Source: Mactra quadrangularis (lineage: Eukaryota > Mollusca > Bivalvia > Venerida > Mactridae). Taken from it: a stretch of 64,000 nt of DNA. The notes under the pieces are model-generated. The model was given only the letters and a program-made list of their open reading frames with translations. It was not told the origin of the DNA and made no database searches. Each line of letters starts with the position of its first letter. Positions within the stretch are counted from its first letter, which is position 1. The stretch spans positions 36,593,380 to 36,657,379 of the forward strand of contig CM046303.1 in NCBI GenBank assembly GCA_025267735.1, given 5' to 3'. Below are positions 40,801-52,800 of this stretch, in pieces. The position numbers were made by a program, and so were the translations under genes.

Positions 40801-43800
40801 ATTAGAAAATAATTGATAGATGGAGTCAGTCCACCTATCACTGGGACAAAATATAACAATAATGTTTAATTTTAACAGTTTGCATTAAATGATAATATAT
40901 TCTATTGATCACCTAACAATGGGACTTAAATGAATGAGGACCTTATCATCCCATTAGTCAAATTGAGGTGGTACCAGTTGTTCAGTTTGTAAAATTGACA
41001 CGGGACTTTTTGTCCACCACTGTCTAACTTAGATGGGACTTTTTGTCCAGGGTGGCAAAACTACATGGGACTTTTTGTCCACCCCTGTCAAAAATGACAT
41101 GGGACATTTTGTCCGTGGGACCTTTTGTCCTACCATCCATAATTATAGTTATAATACCCCCTTGATTTATGATTCATGTAATTATCATTTATAAAAAAAG
41201 TGTCTAACAAAATAAACCTGTCTTTTTGTTTGTTTAAATAATCACTTAAACATTCATTTCCCACTTATCTAATAAGGGCAGGATTTGGATGGACTTACAC
41301 TCATCATTTCAGTTAATTTAGTTTAAATTGTAATTTCGAAGTGTCTGTTTAATGAAATAAGTTAAAGGTGTTATTAGATTAGATTCATTTCTGATCAAAT
41401 CCATTGTAGGCAACCACAATACTTTCTTCAGGTACACTCCATACGTACCGTGGGCAATTCGACTGGCAAAATTTTTTTTCATGAATATGCATGAGACAGG
41501 GAAAACCAATCTTCTTCTAATGAAATCACATGTTACAATTAAATACTCTTCAATAACAATGACGTCATACTGTGTTTTTTTACTTAAAATAGAAACCAAC
41601 GCACATGTTTATTTTCTCAAAAAAGTTGCATAATTTCAATGGCCGGTTTTCCACAGTAGTTTCCTTGTGGAACCAATGAAACTGCCTCATTATTTATGCA
41701 TGATAACAAGATTTACTTAACCAAATGGCCCGTGGTACATAACGCTGCATGGCAGAGTAATGTATCGTGGGATAACCGACGATGGATCTAATCGTGATAT
41801 TTTCTCTTTTTTCATGTCTACAGCTATAGTCTGTAAATTGATATGTGTATTGAAATATCTAATACTATCAAGAATATTATGTTTATTCTAGGTTGATGCA
41901 TTATTATGTAGTGTATCATCAGATATGAGTCTAACACGTAGTGCCATTTGTAAATCTCTAGTCCAAGATGGTGGTCCATCATTACAGGTAGGTCTTTATT
42001 ATATTGTTATAGTATGTTATAATTACTTTGTGGCATTATTTCTTTAGATAAAGTTAAAGGCTTTGTACTTAAGCATTCTGTGAAGCTTTGATCTGAAAAC
42101 TGGTTTACTGGTAGACTTATCTTGGCTGTTAGCACTTTATTTTCTTTGTCCTTATTAGTCTCATGATAGAAAGTTTACATTGACAAAAAAATGGTAGCTA
42201 CAGGACAATTGTTTAGTGGGCAGACTTAGCTAGCATTATTTTCATTTTTCCTTTTAAATATTACACATTCTTAAATTTGTGTGTTTTGTTTCTTACAGCC
42301 AAGATGTTCGACTAATTAAAAAAGATAAGCTACATGTACTTTATTTGCGAATATTTGTCTTATAAAGTTTTAATTTGATTTATTAGTTTAATTTTCAGTA
42401 GTTAAGAAATCTGTATTTAAATAAAAATGTGTCTGTGCGTTAGTTTAACTTATTGTTAGCTGGATTTTTCTATGTCCAGTGTCGTTAACAATTGCGTTAA
42501 AGTTTTCAATTTACATATACTTCTGTCATTTATTTCCAATCTTTATGAAACTTCATACAATGATAACATACAATGTGATGAACAGAATTAAAAAGTAACT
42601 ACAACTCTTTATGGCTTAATTATGAATTATTTCAACCCGGGTCAATAGCGCAGTTGGTAGCGCGCCAGGATTTGGAATCTCTTGCCCGAGGGGGTGCGGG
42701 TTCGAATCCCACCCGAAGAGGTTATACCCTTCCATTAAAATTTGACAATAATGTCGATTTTCCTCCATTGATTAGATAATATGGAGAAGTTTCCCGCCTT
42801 GTGGAAGGGTAGGTGAGTACTGGTTATAGACAATAGTCCAGGAAAGCTAGGTTAGGTGCACTGGACGCCGTAAAATGACCTAAAATTGTGTTGACACGGC
42901 GTTAACTCCAATTAACAAATAAAATAAACAAGAGCACCGCTGGGCGGAGCATTATATGCCCGAAAGTGTTGTTTTCTTGAGTTAAGATGAAGCATTAGTA
43001 AGATATGAGAATATTTCAGATGAATATCATATTATGAATAACTGTGGAAAACAAAGTAGAGAAAAAAAGTTTTAAGGTAATAATGACCTTGACCTTTGAC
43101 CTTGTGACCCCAAAATCAATAGGGGTCTTCTACCCGATATGGACAATCCTCGTATGAAGTTTGAATATTGTTGACCAAATGGAACTTAAGTTATGCTCCG
43201 GAAACTGTTTTCAGTTTAAAGGTAATAGTGACCTTGGCATTTGACCTTGTGACCGCAAAATCAAAAGGGGTATTAAATTCTACCTGATATGGACAATCCT
43301 CGTATGAAGTTTGAATATTGTTGACCAAATGGAACTTAAGTTATGCTCCGGAAACTGTTTTCAGTTTAAAGGAAATAGTGACCTTGATATTTGACCTTGT
43401 GACCCCAAAATCAATAGGGGTCTTCTACCCAATATGGACAATCATCGTATGAAGTTTGAATATTGTTGACCAAATGGAACTTAAGTTATGCTCCAGAAAC
43501 TGTTTTCAGTTTAAAGGAAATAGTGACCTTGATATTTGACCTTGTGACCCCAAAATCAATAGGGGTCTACTACCCGATATATAGCGCGTCGGGATTTGGA
43601 TACTCGTGCCCGAGGGGGTGCGGGTTCGAATCCCACCCGGGGAGGTTATACCCTTCCATGAAAATTTGACAATAATGTCGATTTTCCTCCATTGGTTAGA
43701 TAATATGGAGAAGTTTCCGGCCTTATGGAAGGGTAGGTGAGTACTGGTTATAGACAATGGTCCAGGAAAGCTAGGTTAGGTGCGCTGGACGCCGTGAAAT

Positions 43801-46800
43801 GACCTAAATTGTGTTGATACGGCGTTAAATCCAATAAATAAATAAATAAATAAACTACCCGATATGGACAATCATTGTATGAAGTTTGAATATTGTGGAC
43901 CAAATGGAACATAAGTTATGCTCGGAAATGGTTTTCAGTTTTAAGGTAATAGTGACCTTGACCTTTGACCTTGTGACCCCAAAATCAATAGGGGTCTTTC
44001 TCCCGATATGGACAATCATCCTATGAAGTTTGAATATTGTGGGCCAAATGGAACTTAAGTTATGCTCCGGAAACTGTTTTTAGTTTTTAGGTAATAGTGA
44101 CCTTTGACCTTGTGACCCCAAAATCAATAGGGGTCTTCTACCTGATATGGACAATCATCCTATGAAGTTTGAATAATGCCGGCCAAATGGAACTTAAGTT
44201 ATGCTCCGGAAACCAAATTGCTAACGGACGGACGGACAGACGGACGGACGGTTGCCAGGGGGTCTAACATAATATGTCCGAAATTCTTTCGGGCATATAA
44301 TAAATGAATTATTTCCCTACGTAATTTTTGCGTTAAAGTTTTTATATCCAGCTTTAATGTGGTTTCCAATTTACATTTCTTGTTAAAGAAATATTTGCTT
44401 TGAAATTAGTAGCTCAACTATTTTACGTTGTATACTCTATATTTTTCAGAATGAATGTAAACAAAAGTATAACAATGAGTTAAGTGTAGGAAAGGTTGTA
44501 GATATATCAGCAGGAAAACTTCCATGTAAAACTATCTATCTAACTGTATTACCTACATACTCTGAAAACTCATCTGAACAGGTAAATTATCTTAACACAG
44601 TTGTCATGGACACCCGTGTTAATAAATATTTAGAGAAAATAATTTATGTTCTCAAACAGTTTGAGGTCTAGTCGTTAAGATCCTTGCATTAACATTCAAA
44701 AGCCCAAGGTTTAAACTCATATTCCTATTTGAGCCAGAAACTATCTCATCTTGGGGCATGGTACAAAGCTAGTGCTTTGTACCCTGGTGCCCTTCTTACA
44801 CCAAAAGGTGATATGTGATATCAAATTAATGGTACCAGGGGGCAAAGCACTTGCTAGCGACATGCTCAGGAACTTACACCTGGTGTGATTGGTTACTGTA
44901 GCCTTACCTGCTTGAAGGGGATTTCACTTATCATGAACACAGGTTATCATTAAAGACTGTAAAGTTGGTTGAAATGTTTCTTTGGAAATAGTTGTTAGAT
45001 GATATGTAATGTAAAACTTTACTGATCAAATACTGTTCCTCTACTTATGATTTGTTTTTGTCCTCAAACTGTGGTATGTTGGAAATTCCAAAATATTTCA
45101 ACAAAAACTGATTTATCACGAATTCTCGTTTTTCTCAAGGCCACAACAAGTTGATCATATGTTCTATGAATTCGCTCTCACCTTAATTTTGACAGATTTT
45201 ACAAAGAAATATTTTCATTTCCTCGCTCGCTCATAAAAAATTGGTCAAACCGCTATATAAAGCAACTGAATTAAGATTTTTTTTCTTCACTTGTTCACCC
45301 CATTTTTCCCCAGAAAAATCTGTAGAGCACATGATCAACTTGTTGTGGCCCAAGAATTGACTTCCATTGAAACTGTCTACCTCTGATATTGTAAACCTGA
45401 GCACCCGAGTTTAGTCTAGCAGTCAGCCAGATTCCTCATGTCTCCCCATGAATCACGCCTGTCCTATTATAAACTGTTTTTAGTATTACCTACTTCATTC
45501 TTTTATCAACTTTTACTGATTCTTTTATTAATATTTTACTTAGTTGACTCACTAAATTCTAAATCTCCTCTAGGGGCTTGACTAAATGGAAGATAGATAC
45601 TAAACAGTTTCAGTTTGAATGATTAAAAGGATGTAACCTTATAATAGTTATGCATTTTTTATTTAACTTTGTTAAGTTCTGTTGAATATACTGCTATAAA
45701 TGAAGTATTGTTTATATGTTGTTTTTCTATTTGTAGAGTTTAATCAGTACATTACAGACTGTATTTCAACTAGCTAATCTAAAAGGGTATAAATCACTAG
45801 CTTTACCTGCCCTTGGTACTGGATATCTTAATTATCCTAAAACTATTGCTGCTAAATGTATGTATGATGCTGTATTAGACTGGGCTACAAAGAATACTAA
45901 AGCTTCATTGAAAACTATTAGATTTGTTATGTATAGTAAAGATAATGAATGTCAGCAGGTTAGTGTTATATATCAGGTTCATTTGATACATTTTAGTCCA
46001 ACATTTTTATAAGAAATATTTTTGTGGTCTTCATACACTACTGTATATGTCTTCATGTTAGCGGGTGCAAATATTGGCGATTTTTAGTTGTTTTTATATT
46101 GGCGGGGTTAGTATTTGGCTTTGTGAAGACTAGCCACTAGTATTAACCCATGCTCGATTTCAAAACCTCCAAAATTAAAGCATGAACAATTTTGAGTCCG
46201 AATTTGTTTATTCGATTACTATGTTAATCTTTTTTTCAAAGTATAATCTATATCCAAAGTTTATATATGCAAATCTTCAAAAATGAAATTAGTTATTAAA
46301 TTGCTATGTTTATAACTCAAGTAAGGCTTTCAGAGTTGCATTTTTCACTATGTGATGCTGTAACTATGCTGAGAATGCCCTTAATACTACATGATTAGTT
46401 GTATTGTATTTCCTTACAGGCTTATAGATTGTGTCATATGAAGTCTGAAGGTAGAGAGTATAGATCTAGGAGACAATTTCTTGGTGATACAGCACTACTG
46501 GCTAGATCATCGGATACAGCTAAATATAAGATGATCAAAGATGGTTTGTATTCTCTGTTTGTTATGTAAAATACATGTAGGAGAATACATATGTATTGGA
46601 ATTTTTGTTTCCTTATAAAGCAGGGGCCATTGACACAGGCACCTTTTCCTCTTGAAATTTCTATAAAATCATGCAGTTTGCTCTAAAAAAGTTTTCTTGA
46701 ACTATATTTAACCTTTACTAACTTGCCCTGCCATGGTAGCTGACAACTTGTACCTAAGGAGGTGAAATAAAAGTTTTGATAGAATAGATACAAAAAATCA

Positions 46801-49800
46801 ATATTATTTAGAAAACAAATTTTAGATTAATGTAGAATCCTTGTAGACCATAATATGTGGAATTATTGATCAGGGTTCATATTACAAAAATTCTTGCTAC
46901 AAAAACACCATGAACCAGATGAAAATACATGTACTATAAACTATTGAGTACTTAAGAAATAACTTACAGTTGTCTATATTTTATTGTCTAATAAAACATA
47001 GGCACGAGTTGTGATGCGCGTATGATTAAATCACGAGTGCTTTAGCACGAGTGATTTAATTAGCGCATCAAACGAGTGCCTATGTTTTATTAGACAATAA
47101 AATATAGACAACTGTAAGTTATTTCGATTCTAACATCGCAAAATACATCCTTAGAAAAGATATTTTTATAGAACTATTTTTAACTGTCAGAAACGCCATG
47201 CTGTTGAAATCCACCCCCCAGTGCAGAGGCCAAAAATAGCCTTTATTTACACAGATCTCATTGATAATTGATTTTAATTTCAAACAAATAATATTCAAAT
47301 CTTAATTTAAAAAAATGAACCCAAAACTAAATACGAATTGTCATAGTTTTATTTGTGTGTTAAACATCATTCTTTAAAATAAACGCCGTGAAATAAACAT
47401 TCGACCTTGCCCTTAGTGAGTGTCATTTTATATACACACGATGATGTAGCATTAAAGTTCGATGTTTTCGGCGGAATATTGCAAATACTGCTTAAATAAT
47501 TGGATGTTAACTGAATAGTAGTGTGTTATCAGACAGTTTGATGGAGATATTTGTAAAAGGTTGAATATAAATTGGATTTATGAACGCGTGTCAAGGAAGG
47601 TTAGATTTTCGGAAAATCAGCACTGCTCGTGTCAGCTTGGATGATTACGAGCTTGAAAGAATACACGTAGCCAGTTCCATTATATTATGCTATGCACAGT
47701 TTGGCTTTGATTAAATAGTCAATCTTTGTATTTTTCGTATAATGGCTGGCATGATCGTCGGATGAAGGACAGGATGAAATGAGACAGCGGAACCGGGAAA
47801 TGCTGGGACTTAGAAAACATCTTGAAGTAGGTCTTTTTATGCTAGAATCGTTTTAAACTCAGTTTATACCATTTTCGGTCAAGTAAGAAGGTTATTACAT
47901 GTTTTACATTTACTGACATGTTCCAAGGTTCTGTTGAAGTCAACCCTTATAAACTCGGGCGCTATTTTCGGCTTTGCTCATTACAACAGCCGTCACGAGC
48001 TATATTTTGTTGAATAATAAAGCATAGATGACGTCACATTAAATAAAGAGTGAAAGCGCGTGCCTATGTTAGAATTATTCATATTTATACAATATTCATT
48101 GAAACCTTGACATGTAGTACACAAGTCAGCCCCATCTAGCTCAGTTTGTAGCATTCAAGTCTACTGATCAAGAGGTTGTGGGTCCAATATCCTGACGGGG
48201 CATACTTTAGTGGAGTTTGGTCATGAAATGATTTCTACAGCCATTTTCCCACCTACCACTAATTCTCAATCATGTAGGACCGTTTTCAGTCTCTGACAGA
48301 AGTATGCGCCTGGTTATCAGAGATCAAGAGATTTAGCCTTTATAGGAACTGTGAGTAGGATGACTGACCACCTTGATATGACCTATACAATGTGTTGCTA
48401 CAGAGTTGAATACCCCCCCCCCCCCCCTCCCCAAAAAAATGTAGTTCACAAAATGTTGTATATTGTCTGATTATATCATAAAACCTTAGTTATAATAAAT
48501 TGTTCATTATATGTGCTTTGAAGAAGTTTTTGTCATAAAATATTTAGTAATATGACATCTAGTTTTAACTTTATTTAGACTTTCAGGCTTCCCGAAAGTT
48601 CAAAAAAAGTGTCAGACATTCAGTCTGACATGCCCTAAAAATCTGTCGGACCGAATTGAAATTTGTCAGACCAAACAAAAATTAAGACATGGAAAACATG
48701 TTATATTTATAATTTATTTTAGTTTTCATAATTATATTGATTCTCTGCTGAATGTCATTAAATTTTCATGGTTAAATAGAACATCTTGAAAGTCAAAGCA
48801 TTCTTTGTCAACATCTAAATCTTTGTCCAAGAGGCACAGTCAGTACAGCACAATTTTACCATATCTGCGTTGTGTTCCAACTATTCTTGACCCTGCTTCC
48901 ATTTTTCATTGAATTTTTTAGACCTGGCGATTCATTTTGAAGCTGGAAAACATGTGTCCATGGGACTCACATAATTTTAAAACAATGAGTCCGCACCTAA
49001 AAAGTCTGAAGATTTTGTTCACTAAAACATGTTCTTCATAGGATGCATGATGATGATTTTGAAACAATTAACATTCATTTAATATTATGCAAATTAAAAG
49101 CATTTGTCAAATTGTCAGTTAATTGCATTATTTTATAAGCAAATAAGTGAAGTGAAATCATTTGAAAGGTTATAGCATAACTTCCTAAGAATTGTTACAG
49201 AATCAAAGAACTCAACGTTGGATCCTTGCAGAGTCTGAGTCTTTATCTGTTTTGGTTTAAAGTATTTACCAATTTAAGCATATTAATTGTATATAATGTA
49301 TTTTTTTTATTTCTTTATACATTTTACCAAAGTGTACCTTAATTTAACGGGAATAACAAGCATTAAACAAACTGAGCAATTCTGAAAAAATCTGCCGATT
49401 TTTCGGCAAAATCGAGAAATTGACCAAATTTTCGGGAAAAAGACAAAAACTTTCGGCCGTTTTTTCGTAAAATTGAAAGTTGACGGGATCGCATATTTTT
49501 CTTAGACGTGAAACACGCTAAAAGGCTACGTTGCAACATCCCATAATCATAAGATCAATTATCAATTACTTAGATTTAATCTTCTTAACCGACCACACAG
49601 CTCTCAAATCAATAACAAAGACATCAACCGTCATTATAGAATCAACGTCGGCGGTAATCATCAAAGAATCAATATGCCTTGACGTTCGAAGAGATGCGGA
49701 GCCGAAACACATTTAATTGATTTTTTAATGATGTAATTGTTTGTCCTTTGTTCATACTCGGATTAAATTTGAATGATATGCCCGTAATTATTTCGATATT

Positions 49801-52800
49801 TTATGGATATCTAAACATATTAATAATGTCAAAACTACGACAAAGTTTACTCAAACTGTCGCTTCAAGGTGCTAATTATGTCATCACCTGACCTTTTGTA
49901 TATGAATTAACTGCCAAGACTTTATCCTTTCAAAAGATTTAACAATTGACACTTGAATCATGTGTATATAAAATTATTAATTCTTTTGTTCGCCGATTGA
50001 TTTTCACACATTATGTAATCTGCTGCATGGCAAGTAAAATTGAGTAATTGCACAATTCAAATTCGGTATTTTAAACAGACCCATTTTTGGTGATTGTTTA
50101 CTAGTTGATAAAAAGTTTAAACTCTTAAACGGAAAACTAGATATACCAGTGAAGTTTTTGCATTGCGAGGACGCACATTCTTCGAATTCATTGCATCATA
50201 AACGGCACGGAATAAAAACTGAATAACCAGACTGATCATGCGACACGAAAAAATGTCGGACAGCCGGACCAATCCGGAATAAAAACTCGTTGGACCTCGT
50301 CAAAATTTCTTGGGTATGTCTGTCGGACCGACGTATTTCGGGAAGTCTGACTTTGTGTACATGATATATTTACTATTTGTAGGCTGTCAAATAGGTAGTA
50401 TACAGTTAAATGTTGTTGTTGGTGATATATTATCTAATAAGGCTGATGTTGTAGCTGTAAGTGTTGGTGCTAACTTTGATATGAAAGGTAAGATCATTCT
50501 TAACACATCATTGATATTGTTAATACAATTTACTTAGTGAAGAACCCTGTACTAGTAGTGCAGAAAATCAATGTGGCGCTATTTTATGCCATTTGTAATG
50601 ATAGCATCGGCTTACATTTCAATAGTTTAACCCTTTACTGGTCAATCCCATATTTTATGTGGACTGCCTCAACCGCTTAATCCCGTATTTTTACGTGTAT
50701 TACTTGGTTGAATTAACCTTATATAGATAATATCGTTAAAAAAAATTATGTTTTAATTAATTTTTATCAAGTAATTACAGTTTAAAAACAACAAGTACAA
50801 CTCGCGAGCGTGCGCGGTAATTATCGGCTTTTTTCAACTGTAATATATTTGTATGTGTCTCATTTTCAATGCGCTATAAAGCTATTTTTTCCGATAAAAC
50901 ATTTTTTTTTTCATTTTGGTTGAATTGACCTTTTATAGATAATATCCTTAAAAAAAAATTATGTTTTAATTAAAGTTTATCGAGTAATTACAGTTTAAAA
51001 ACAACAAGTACAATTCGCTTTTTTTCTCAACTGTAATATATGTGCAGAAAAGCCGAGAATTATTAGGTAAGTTTAATATTTCTAGTTTGTATTATTTTAT
51101 TTTATTGTATAAACTTTTTATTATGTTATGATGTTGTCCGTCTGTCTGTCCTTGGACAATTGCTTGTCCGGATGGTAACTCAAAAAAGAATGTACCTAGG
51201 TTCCTCAAATCTTATGTGTGGATGGCCTTTGGGTAGAGGAGCTTCCCTATTGATTTTGAGACCGTCAAAGGTCAAGGTCACAGAGGCATCATATGGAAAA
51301 ACCTAGTCCGGAGTCAAAGGTCAAGGTAACTGGGACTTAAAATATGAAAACCTTGTCCGAACGATAACTCAAGAATTACTGTACCTAGGTTCACCAAATT
51401 TTATGTGTAGATAGCCCATGTGTCAAGGAAGTGCCCTATTAGTTTTGGGGCCCCTGGGTCAAAGGTCAAGGTCACAGAGGCATCATATGGAAAAACTTTG
51501 TCCTGACGATAACTCAACAACCAATGAACCTAGGTTCACCAAATTTAATGTGTGGATAGCCCTTGGGTAGAGGGGCTTCCCCTTTTGATTTTGAGACCCC
51601 CAAGGTCAAAGGTCAAGGTCACAGAGGCATCATATGGAAAAACCTAGTCCGGACAATAACTCAGAAACCACAGTACCTAGGTTTACCAAATTTTATGTGA
51701 GAGTAGCCCATGTGTCAGGGATGTGCCCTATAGGTTTTGGGGCCCCAGGGTCAAAGGTCAAGGTCACAAAGGCATCATATGGAAAAACCTTGACCTGACC
51801 ATAACTCCACAACCACTGTACCTAGGTTCACCAAATTTAATATGAGAGTAGCCCATGTGTAAAGGATGTGCGCGTTTGGTTTTGGGGCCCAAGGGTCAAA
51901 GGTCAAGGTCACAGGGACATCCTATGAAAAATCTTCGTTTGTACTATAACTCAACAACCACTGTACTTAGGTTCACCAAATTTAATGTGTGGATAGCCCT
52001 TGGGTTGAGAGGCGTCCATATTGATTTTGAGACCCCAGGGTCAAAGGTCAAGGTCACAGGGGCATCATATGGAAAAACCTTGTCCGGACAATAACCTAAC
52101 AACCACTGTACCTATGTTCACTAAATTTTATGTGATAATAGCCCATGTGTCAAGGATGTGCTTTTTCGGTTTTGAGGCACCAGGGTCAAATGTCAAGGTC
52201 ACAGGGACATCATATGGAAAAACCTTGTCCGGACGATAACTCATCAACCACTTTTTCTAGGTTCACCAAATTTTATATGTTGATAGCCCTTTGGTAGAGG
52301 ATGTTCCCTATTTGATTTTGAGACCCAAGGGTCAAAGGTCAAAGTCACTGGGACTAAATTTATATTAAAACATTGTCCGGACAATAGCTCAATAATGACT
52401 GTACCTAGGTTCACCAAATTTTATGAAAGGGTAGCCAAAATATGTCTAGCATATGCCCTTTTGGTTTTGAGGCCCCTGGGTTAAAGGTCAAGATCACAAG
52501 GACATCATAAGGAAAAACCTTGCCCAGAGAATAACTCAACAACCACTTGATCTAGATTCACCAAATTTTATGTATTGATACTCTTTGGGTCAAGGATGTG
52601 AACTTTTTGGTTCTGAGGCCCCAGGGTCAAGGTCACTGGAAGTTCATATGGGGAAAACTTTGTGCCTGTTAAAACTCAACCACAGGCTGTACCTAGGTTC
52701 TCATTGCTTTGGATAGCCCTCCAGTTAAGGATGTGACCTATTCTGAGGTCCCGGGGTCATTGGTCAAGGTCACAGGGACTTCATATGAGATAGAACACAG

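Larger units (their letters stand above)
42634..44303. mobile_element. Composite insertion: SINE plus satellite-cored element C, 12-bp flanks
   Basis: The 12-base sequence atgaattatttc stands at 42622-42633 and again at 44304-44315, immediately outside the composite. Inside lie a full tRNA-derived SINE (42636-42926), then an inverted copy of the satellite-cored family (42927-44303). A second SINE is nested at 43581-43854. Confidence 0.75.

Noticed and set aside
42636..42720. Functional tRNA gene
   Set aside because: A and B boxes are present but the acceptor stem does not pair and the sequence continues into a shared SINE tail.
48129..48201. Functional tRNA gene with paired acceptor stem
   Set aside because: The B box is decayed and the sequence continues into a SINE body that recurs at 21855.
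50627..51055. Separate MITE explaining the left TTAA end
   Set aside because: No matching inverted end was found before 51118, though this remains possible and lowers confidence in the 7.2-kb element.
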